Shown here in pieces: positions 48,431 to 54,613 of a DNA stretch of 64,000 nucleotides; positions within the stretch are counted from its first letter, which is position 1; each line of letters begins with the position of its first letter. The position numbers were made by a program, and so were the translations under genes. The notes under the pieces were generated by a model. It was not told where the DNA came from. It searched no databases and worked only from the letters and a program-made list of their open reading frames with translations. Origin of the DNA: Alcaligenes faecalis. GTDB lineage: Bacteria; Pseudomonadota; Gammaproteobacteria; Burkholderiales; Burkholderiaceae_B. The stretch is taken from contig NZ_CP031012.1 of NCBI RefSeq assembly GCF_009497775.1, positions 3,747,235-3,811,234 of the forward strand, written 5' to 3'.

Positions 48431-48827
48431 GCACCCTACCCTTTCGATCTTTACTGACTTGCCCTGTCACCGCGGAGCACGGAATAGTCATATTTGATAA
48501 AACGCTATTTCGGACAACGACTTCTGACATAGCCGTGTCGCAGGCAGCACACCAGTAAACAACGGTGAAAATTACACCCAGTTACTATGATTTACAAACC
48601 ATAATTACATGGAATATATATAAAATCCCATGCAATTTGATAATATTTATTTTCGATTTTTATTTAAGCAATGACGCAAAAAATAAAATATCCAAATTAA
48701 ATATTCACTGACAATATTGTTCTATTTATTGTTAACCACAAAAAAACGAGTGTTTGAAAAATAACCAGGCCTTGGGCGCATTTACCAAGGCAGTCTAATC
48801 AAGACACTAGGCAAAATATCAAAGGTG

Positions 48828-48862
48828 TTTTTATTTCGTCGCCACCCTTATCGAAATAAAAA
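48828..48862. repeat. Perfect 11-bp inverted repeat in the capsule upstream region
   Basis: TTTTTATTTCG (48828-48838) and CGAAATAAAAA (48852-48862) flank 13 bases. It lies in the 1-kb AT-rich non-coding stretch 48431-49436 between the divergent capsule operon and the permease. It could be an operator or an mRNA hairpin; the low GC content suggests nucleoid-protein binding as another option. Confidence 0.5.
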
Positions 48863-48894
48863 TTTCAATTCAATATTAAGCAAAGACCTTTACT

Positions 48895-48925
48895 CGCCAA
48901 GAAAACTTTGCCTACTTGGCGGTAG
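48895..48925 (+). promoter_or_regulatory. ops-like element within a hairpin
   Basis: GGCGGTAGC at 48917-48925, followed by CTGC, matches the core of the RfaH-recruiting ops/JUMPstart element. The arms CGCCAAG (48895-48901) and CTTGGCG (48915-48921) can pair just before it. The motif is on the plus strand, pointing toward the permease and away from the capsule operon, so a classical role in capsule antitermination is not supported by orientation. Confidence 0.3.
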
Positions 48926-48986
48926 CCTGCTGCACTGCAAAAAGATTAGCAGCTGCGAATGTTACCATTGCGCAGTTGTTCTAATC

Positions 48987-48992
48987 TATAAA
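48987..48992 (+). promoter_or_regulatory. Possible -10 element of a non-coding transcript
   Basis: TATAAA in an AT-rich context on the plus strand. A convincing -35 hexamer at 17 bases is not visible (TTACCA is 19 bases upstream). If used, transcription would begin near 48999 and run through the paired segments at 49041-49090 to the terminator at 49281-49309, about 310 bases. Weak evidence on its own. Confidence 0.25.
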
Positions 48993-49040
48993 GAATTGAA
49001 ATGAAGCAGGGGCGCACTGTAACAATCCGATGCTGCGCTA

Positions 49041-49090
49041 AAGCCGCCTGACTAGCTTCTTCAGTACTATCAGGCAGCTTACAAGCTAGT
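49041..49090 (+). ncRNA. Candidate structured RNA with two competing helices
   Basis: Helix 1 pairs 49041-49051 with 49070-49080 (11 bp, one mismatch; GCCTGA/TCAGGC core). Helix 2 pairs ACTAGCTT 49051-49058 with AAGCTAGT 49083-49090. The two interleave, so they are mutually exclusive or pseudoknotted. An orphan terminator lies 190 bases downstream and no open reading frame explains the segment. Either a small RNA gene or a long attenuated leader of the permease is possible; no known RNA family was recognised. Confidence 0.35.
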
Positions 49091-49223
49091 CATAACTGAC
49101 ATTTGCTGACTTTGTCACAGACACAATAAAACCACCTGGTCGTATTAAAAAACTCATTTTTGATACAAACACGACATACGCGCGACGAGTGCAAACCCGT
49201 TACTGGTGCCGGTATACAACGGT

Positions 49224-49233
49224 CCCCCCCCCC
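49224..49233 (+). repeat. C10 homopolymer tract
   Basis: Ten consecutive C bases in non-coding DNA, 204 bases before the permease start. Tracts of this length are prone to slipped-strand length change; poly-C tracts control fimbrial promoters in the related Bordetella. No promoter spacing that it would alter can be pointed to here. Confidence 0.7.
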
Positions 49234-49280
49234 TGACCTGACCATGTGCCACCAAAGCAGTGTTTTCCCTTAGCCGCATG

Positions 49281-49309
49281 AAAAACGCCCGAATCAGGGC
49301 GTTTTTTTT
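49281..49309 (+). terminator. Strong intrinsic terminator with no gene upstream
   Basis: AACGCCC / GGGCGTT with a 6-base GAATCA loop, flanked by A5 before and T8 after, so it could act on both strands but is stronger on plus. No protein gene on the plus strand precedes it; it lies 128 bases upstream of the permease start. It therefore ends either a small RNA or an attenuated permease leader. Confidence 0.75.
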
Positions 49310-49328
49310 GGGGGTTATCCCTCATTTA

Positions 49329-49353
49329 TAGCTAGGTCCACCTAGGCTCTATA
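49329..49353 (+). promoter_or_regulatory. Dyad upstream of the permease
   Basis: ATAGCTAGGT and ACCTAGGCTCTAT form an imperfect inverted repeat around CC, about 85-110 bases before the permease ATG. It might be a repressor operator or a leader hairpin. No further evidence is visible. Confidence 0.3.
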
Positions 49354-49436
49354 CGAAATGTCTTATGGCTAGGCTGTCGCACGCCGTTACATTGAAATGG
49401 CTTCATCTAATAATTAATCCACTCTGGAGACATTTC

Positions 49437-50927
49437 ATGGGTACGAACGCGACCACCGCACCCGTCGACGAACGATTACCGAACGGCAGGCTGGCTGCGC
49501 TGGGCTTGCAGCACGTTCTGGTAATGTACGCCGGTGCTGTCGCGGTTCCACTAATTGTGGGCCGGGCATTAAACCTGACGTCTGAAGAAGTATCGATCCT
49601 GATCGCCGCTGACCTGTTTGTCTGCGGCATCGTGTCCATCATTCAATCGATGGGCTTTACGCAGTATTTTGGCATCAAGCTCCCCGTCATGATGGGCGTG
49701 ACCTTTGCCGCTGTCGGCCCCATGGTTTCCATGGCACAGGCCAACCCCGGCCAGGAAGGAGCCCAGCTGCTCTTTGGCACCGTGATCGGGGCGGGGATAA
49801 TCACCATGATCATCGCCCCTGCGGTCAGCCGCATGCTGCGCTTTTTCCCGCCTGTGGTGACCGGCACGATTATTGCCATGATCGGCATTACGCTGATGCG
49901 CGTGGGGATCAACTGGATTTTCGGTAACCCCGTGGGCCCAACCGCTCCCAGCGTCATCAATCCCGATCACCTGGCCTGGATACAGCACGCACAATCGGCC
50001 GCCGCCATGCCGGGCTCTGCCTTGCCGCCGCTGCCTGAAGGGCTGGCCTTGAAGGCAACGGTACCCAACCCGCGCTACGCCAACCTGACTGGCCTGGGCA
50101 TTGCCGCCATCGTGCTGACCTCGATCCTGCTGATCGCCAAATTTGCCAAAGGCTTTCTGGCTAACGTGGCCGTATTGCTGGGTATTGTCATTGGTGCGGT
50201 TGTGGCTTCGGCCATGGGCATCATGACCTACGAAAAAGTGGCCAACGCTGCCTGGGTGGATCTGGTCTTGCCATTCCACTTCGGGATGCCTCGATTCAAC
50301 CTCCTGCACATTGCGACCATGACGCTGGTCATGATTGTGGTGCTGATCGAATCGACCGGCATGTTCCTGGCGTTGAGCGACATGACAGGCAAGAAAGTGG
50401 ATCAGAAAGATCTGGCACGCGGCCTGCGTACCGACGGTCTGGGCACCTTGCTGGGCGGTATCTTCAACACCTTCCCCTACTCCAGCTTCTCGCAAAACGT
50501 GGGTCTGGTTGCCGTAACTGGCGTGCGTAGCCGATTTGTTTGCGTGGCCGGTGGTGTGATTCTGATCATTCTGGGCCTGCTGCCCAAAATGGCTGCCCTG
50601 GTTGAGTCTCTACCCACCGTGGTTCTGGGCGGCGCCGGGATTGTGATGTTCGGTATGGTGACGGCTACTGGTATCCGCATTCTGTCCGGCGTGGATTACA
50701 AGACCAACCGCAACAACTCCATGATTGTGGCCATCTCCATTGGAGTGGGCATGATTCCTCTGGTTGCGCCCAACTACATGCAGTGGATGCCTCACGCCAT
50801 TCACCCGCTGATCGAATCCGGCATCTTGCTGACCTCGATTGCTGCCGTTCTGCTGAACTTGTTCTTTAATGGTGCTAAAGAAGATACTCACGCAGCGGTA
50901 GAAGCAGCCAAGCACGCTGAAGCCTAA
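49437..50927 (+). CDS. NCS2 family xanthine/uric acid permease
   Basis: 496 residues from ATG 49437, which has GGAG eight bases upstream; an earlier in-frame ATG at 49365 would add 24 residues without membrane character. Twelve to fourteen hydrophobic segments. NCS2/NAT signatures: 'MGVTFAAVGPM', 'ALSDMTGKKVDQKDLARGLRTDGLG', and 'SFSQNVGLVAVTGVRSR', the QNxG-x4-T motif of the purine-specific branch. It imports xanthine or urate by proton symport; the exact purine is not decided by the sequence. A strong terminator follows. Confidence 0.9.
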   Translation: MGTNATTAPVDERLPNGRLAALGLQHVLVMYAGAVAVPLIVGRALNLTSEEVSILIAADLFVCGIVSIIQSMGFTQYFGIKLPVMMGVTFAAVGPMVSMAQANPGQEGAQLLFGTVIGAGIITMIIAPAVSRMLRFFPPVVTGTIIAMIGITLMRVGINWIFGNPVGPTAPSVINPDHLAWIQHAQSAAAMPGSALPPLPEGLALKATVPNPRYANLTGLGIAAIVLTSILLIAKFAKGFLANVAVLLGIVIGAVVASAMGIMTYEKVANAAWVDLVLPFHFGMPRFNLLHIATMTLVMIVVLIESTGMFLALSDMTGKKVDQKDLARGLRTDGLGTLLGGIFNTFPYSSFSQNVGLVAVTGVRSRFVCVAGGVILIILGLLPKMAALVESLPTVVLGGAGIVMFGMVTATGIRILSGVDYKTNRNNSMIVAISIGVGMIPLVAPNYMQWMPHAIHPLIESGILLTSIAAVLLNLFFNGAKEDTHAAVEAAKHAEA

Positions 50928-50950
50928 AACGCTTGCCAAGCTTGTATTGA

Positions 50951-50986
50951 AACCGGCCTGTCGAATCCATGACAGGCCGGTTTTTT
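50951..50986 (+). terminator. Intrinsic terminator of the permease gene
   Basis: AACCGGCCTGTC / GACAGGCCGGTT, a perfect 12-bp stem with an 8-base loop, followed by T6. It begins 23 bases after the permease stop. The following ~150 bp before the next gene contain nothing I can identify. Confidence 0.92.
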
Positions 50987-51143
50987 ATCGTCCGATATAC
51001 CAAGCGAAAACGCCCCCTTCAGGAACCACCAACTGAAAACGGCGTACAAGTTACTTTTCGCTGGGCAGTCCAAAGAGAAATATCGCCTCCTTGCTGGACA
51101 TCAAACCCAAGGCGCAGCGCATGGCTGCTCCCCTTTTCTGAGG

Positions 51144-52010
51144 TCACGAAGCAAAGCGACGTGCACCGGCCACGCACAAGGCAGCACCTAAAGTCACCCA
51201 GATCATGCTGGCATTGACGGACTCGCCCAATAAAGCGGCAGCCAGCCCCAAGCCCATAAAAGGTTGCAGCAACTGTAATTGCCCCACCGCAGCGATCCCG
51301 CCATGTGCCAGCCCCCGGTACCAGAACACAAAGCCCAGAAACATGCTGAACACTGACACATAGCCGAAACCTAACCAGGCGGCAGTATTCACATTACTGA
51401 AGCTCTGGGGCCAGAACCAGAGCATCATGACGAACATGAAAGGCAAGGAAAGCACCAAGGCCCAGCAAATCACTTGCCAGCCACCCAGGCGACGTGACAA
51501 GCGTCCACCTTCGGCATAACCCAGGCCACACACCACCACGGCGGCCAACATATACAGATCCCCTTGCCAGGCCGCATCCAGACCTTCTCGCGCGGCGTAA
51601 GCCATCACCAGCAAGCAGCCTAAAACAGAGCACACCCAGAACACGGGTTTATGCCGCTCACCGGCCAAGGCCACCCCAAAAAGCGCTGTGCACAAGGGCA
51701 ACAGGGCAACGTACACAATAGAATGCGCCGAAGTGATGTACTGCAGGGCCAGCGCCGTCAGCAAGGGGAATCCCAGCACAACACCAAAACCAACCACGGC
51801 CAGGGGTAAGAGGTCCGATCGTTGTGGTCGTGCCACGCGCCCAATCAGCAACCAGGCAGCCGCCAGCAAGGCGGCGACCACCGCTCGCGCACCCGTCAGA
51901 AAAAAAGGATCCATACCCAGCACAGCGACACGTGTAGCCGGTAGAGATCCGGCAAAGATTGCCACGCCTATAAAACCGTTTAGCCAGCTGACTGCCTTGC
52001 TATCCATCAT
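51144..52010 (-). CDS. EamA/DMT family exporter
   Basis: 288 residues with ten hydrophobic segments in two EamA repeats: 'WLNGFIGVAIFAGSLPATRVAVLGMDPFFLTGARAVVAALLA' in the first and 'WLGFGYVSVFSMFLGFVFWYRGL' / 'LLQPFMGLGLAAALLGE' in the second. Start at ATG 52010 with GGAGAG upstream. It is divergent from a MocR-type regulator across a palindrome, so it is probably that regulator's target. Metabolite or amino acid efflux is the family role; the substrate is unknown. Confidence 0.88.
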   Translation of the reverse strand: MMDSKAVSWLNGFIGVAIFAGSLPATRVAVLGMDPFFLTGARAVVAALLAAAWLLIGRVARPQRSDLLPLAVVGFGVVLGFPLLTALALQYITSAHSIVYVALLPLCTALFGVALAGERHKPVFWVCSVLGCLLVMAYAAREGLDAAWQGDLYMLAAVVVCGLGYAEGGRLSRRLGGWQVICWALVLSLPFMFVMMLWFWPQSFSNVNTAAWLGFGYVSVFSMFLGFVFWYRGLAHGGIAAVGQLQLLQPFMGLGLAAALLGESVNASMIWVTLGAALCVAGARRFAS

Positions 52011-52073
52011 TTACTCTCCAACAAAGATGCTTGTCAGTACAACACAGCTATGCCAGCATACACAGGCACAGTC

Positions 52074-52099
52074 CAGTACAGTTTTAAAAAACTGTACTG
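52074..52099. promoter_or_regulatory. 12-bp-arm palindromic operator between DMT exporter and MocR gene
   Basis: Arms CAGTACAGTTTT and AAAACTGTACTG are perfect inverses around a central AA. The site lies 37 bases before the regulator start codon and 64 bases before the exporter start. Two more GTAC-containing half-sites are nearby (AGTACA near 52036; GTACAC near 52112). GntR/MocR dimers bind such palindromes or repeats; autoregulation and control of the exporter are inferred. Confidence 0.65.
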
Positions 52100-52135
52100 C
52101 TCACTAGACCCGTACACCGTGCCCGAGACCGCCCC

Positions 52136-53527
52136 ATGTCTGCTTTGACCCGTATCGACCACATCATGCAATCCGTGCGTGAACGCATCGCGGCACGGAC
52201 CTATCCGCCCGGCACTCGCCTGCCGTCCGTACGCGCTCAAGCAAAGTCAGCAGGAGTGTCGGTGTCCACGATTGTCGAAGCCTATGGCAGGCTGGCCGCC
52301 GAGGGGCTGATCGAGGCTCGTGCGGGCTCCGGCTTTTATGTGACGGCTCCTTTGGCTCCGCTCAGTTTGGCCGCTCTGGAACCTGCCCTGGAGAAGGATA
52401 TAGACCCCTTATGGATCTCGCGCCAGTCTCTGGAAGCGGATTCCGATGTCTTGATGCCCGGCTGCGGCTGGCTGCCCTCAGACTGGATGTATGACCACGG
52501 GGTGCGCCGGGGTCTGCGCAAGGCCGCCCGTAGCCCCAGCGCGGACTTGACGGACTATGGCTCGCCCCTGGGTCTGGAACCCTTGCGCCAAATGCTGGCC
52601 CGCCGCCTCGTACAGTCCGAGATAGACGCTGCCCCGCATCACATCATGCTGACCGACTCGGGCACTCAGGCCATTGACCTGCTCTGTCGCTTCTTTCTGG
52701 AGCCGGGCGATACCGTCCTGGTGGACGACCCCTGCTACTTCAATTTCCATGCCTTGCTACGCGCACACCGAGCCAAGATCGCCAGCGTGCCCTACACCCA
52801 TCAAGGCCCTGATCTGGCCGCCTTCGAGGCAGCCCTGCAAGAGCACAAGCCCCGCCTGTACATCACCAATTCCGGCATACACAACCCGACCGGCGCGCGT
52901 CTTTCCGCCATGACTGCGCATAGCGTGCTGGCCATGGCGCAACGTGCCGACCTCTACATTATTGAGGACGATATTTTTGGGGATCTGGAAACCCGACCCG
53001 CCACCCGGCTGGCCGCGCTGGATGGCCTGTCCCGTGTAGTACAGATAGGCAGTTTTTCCAAAACACTATCGGCCGCCTTGCGCTGCGGCTACATCGCCGC
53101 CCAGACTCCGTGGATAGAAAGTCTGGTTGACTTGCGTACCGCCACCAGCTTCAGCAGCAACCGTCTGGCCTCGCATATTCTGAATAGTGCCCTTAGCGAC
53201 AGCGGCTATCGCAAACATCTGGAGCGGGTTCGATACCGGCTCTCCAAAGCCATGGATCACGCAGTGGCACAGCTGGAACAACTTGGCCTGACACCGTGGC
53301 TGCGCCCCCGCGAGGGCATGTTTCTATGGGCCCGTCTGCCAGCGGGACATGATGCCTTGAGTCTGACACGCGCCTGCCTGCCCCATGGTGTGGTGCTGGC
53401 CCCTGGCCCGGTTTTTAGCCAGGCTCCCGATGCAGCCCAGTTTCTGCGTTTTAACGTCGCACAATGCGGTGACAAACGCGTCTTTAGCGTCCTGAAACGG
53501 GCTCTGAACAAAGAGCTGTCTGTTTAA
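52136..53527 (+). CDS. MocR-type regulator (GntR wHTH plus aminotransferase-like domain)
   Basis: 463 residues. Residues 10-70 are a GntR winged helix ('RIAARTYPPGTRLPSVRAQAKSAGVSVSTIVEAYGRLAAEGLIEARAGSGFYV'-type layout). Residues ~115-455 are a fold-type I PLP aminotransferase domain with the Schiff-base Lys309 in 'GSFSKTLSAALRCGY' and 'IIEDDIFGDLE'. MocR proteins sense PLP or an amino compound bound to it. Divergent arrangement with a DMT exporter suggests it controls that gene through the palindrome at 52074-52099. Confidence 0.9.
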   Translation: MSALTRIDHIMQSVRERIAARTYPPGTRLPSVRAQAKSAGVSVSTIVEAYGRLAAEGLIEARAGSGFYVTAPLAPLSLAALEPALEKDIDPLWISRQSLEADSDVLMPGCGWLPSDWMYDHGVRRGLRKAARSPSADLTDYGSPLGLEPLRQMLARRLVQSEIDAAPHHIMLTDSGTQAIDLLCRFFLEPGDTVLVDDPCYFNFHALLRAHRAKIASVPYTHQGPDLAAFEAALQEHKPRLYITNSGIHNPTGARLSAMTAHSVLAMAQRADLYIIEDDIFGDLETRPATRLAALDGLSRVVQIGSFSKTLSAALRCGYIAAQTPWIESLVDLRTATSFSSNRLASHILNSALSDSGYRKHLERVRYRLSKAMDHAVAQLEQLGLTPWLRPREGMFLWARLPAGHDALSLTRACLPHGVVLAPGPVFSQAPDAAQFLRFNVAQCGDKRVFSVLKRALNKELSV

Positions 53528-53594
53528 AGCATCAAGGAATTTCAGACCGTCCGCAAGAACACCCCGCGTCGGTGTCCTGGTCGCGGCCAGAGGA

Positions 53595-53600
53595 TTACAA
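53595..53600 (+). promoter_or_regulatory. Possible -10 element of the EamA gene
   Basis: TACAAT, a good -10 match, 51 bases before the chosen start codon at 53651. No clear -35 hexamer is visible at the right spacing. The element helps reject the ATG at 53612, which would give an almost leaderless mRNA. Confidence 0.35.
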
Positions 53601-53650
53601 TCTGCTCTGTTATGCGGCCCATGCGGACCGCCGCCACCGATCCCATTCCC

Positions 53651-54526
53651 ATGTCCCCCAAAGACTTACGCGATTTATTCCTGCTGGCCGCCATCTGGGG
53701 CGGCTCGTTTTTATTTACGCTGCAAGCGGTCCCCGACTTTGGCCCCTTTCCCCTGACTGCCGTACGCGTCGGTGTCAGCGCCCTGGCCTTGATGAGCTAC
53801 ATCACCATCACCGGACGTTTGCCCGTCTTTCTGACGAACTGGAAACCCATTTTTGCCCTGGGTGTTCTGAATGCCGCTGTGCCCTTCTCCCTGTACGCCT
53901 TCGCGGCCTTGCGACTGGAGTCGGGCTTGCTGGCCGTTTTGAATGCCATGGCTCCCTTGTTCGGTGCACTGGTGGCCCGAGTCTGGCTAAAAGAGCGCCT
54001 GACACCCAGCCGCATTCTGGGCCTGTGTTTGGGCTTCCTGGGCATTCTGATTCTGGTGTACGACAAGCTCAGCTTCAATAAAGGGGCCGAGGGCTGGGCC
54101 GTTCTGGCGTCTTTACTGGCCACGGTGTTTTACGGTATTGCCGCCAACTTTACCGCCCGCTATCTGCGTGGTGTGCAGCCACAAGCCGTAGCGGCAGGCA
54201 GCATGGTCAGCGCAACATTGGTATTGTTGCCAGCGGCAATTTACTGGTGGCCCGCACAGTTGCCAGGCCTGCATGCCTGGGGCGCTGCACTGTCCTTATC
54301 CCTGCTGTGTACCGCAGTCGCCTACCTGATTTTTTATCGCCTGCTGTCCAATGTCGGCCCCTCCAAAACCATTACGGTGACCTTTCTGGTGCCGCCCTTT
54401 GGAGTACTGTGGGGCGCCTTGCTGCTGGACGAAGCGCTGACCGCACAGATGCTGATCGGCATGAGTACCGTTCTGTTTGGGACCTTGCTGGCCACTGGTT
54501 TGATCGGCAAGCGCAAGGCGGCGTAA
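53651..54526 (+). CDS. EamA/DMT family transporter
   Basis: 291 residues from ATG 53651 ('MSPKDLRDLFLLAAIWGGSFLF'), chosen because the TACAAT element lies too close to the earlier in-frame ATG at 53612; neither start has a strong ribosome site. Ten hydrophobic segments in two EamA repeats ('LLAAIWGGSFLF', 'MAPLFGALVARVWLKERL', 'TFLVPPFGVLWGALLLDEAL'). Inner-membrane metabolite transporter of unknown substrate. It converges on the T6SS-side gene, with heptanucleotide repeats between the two stops. Confidence 0.87.
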   Translation: MSPKDLRDLFLLAAIWGGSFLFTLQAVPDFGPFPLTAVRVGVSALALMSYITITGRLPVFLTNWKPIFALGVLNAAVPFSLYAFAALRLESGLLAVLNAMAPLFGALVARVWLKERLTPSRILGLCLGFLGILILVYDKLSFNKGAEGWAVLASLLATVFYGIAANFTARYLRGVQPQAVAAGSMVSATLVLLPAAIYWWPAQLPGLHAWGAALSLSLLCTAVAYLIFYRLLSNVGPSKTITVTFLVPPFGVLWGALLLDEALTAQMLIGMSTVLFGTLLATGLIGKRKAA

Positions 54527-54560
54527 GTCAGCTACGCCGCCCCCTGGGTCCTGCGTCTTC

Positions 54561-54609
54561 GTTCTCGGTTCTCGGTTCTCGGTTCTCGGTTCTCGGTTCT
54601 CGGTTCTCG
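54561..54609. repeat. Heptanucleotide tandem repeat, (GTTCTCG)x7
   Basis: Seven perfect copies of GTTCTCG fill most of the 87-bp gap between two convergent genes, ending five bases before the stop of the T6SS-side gene at 54614. No terminator hairpin is visible in the gap. Length would be expected to vary among strains by slippage. Confidence 0.95.
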
Positions 54610-54613
54610 CAGC

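Noticed and set aside
49227..49436. Known purine or xanthine riboswitch before the NCS2 permease
   Set aside because: Dyads are present, but I could not match any conserved riboswitch core, so only an unclassified structure is reported.
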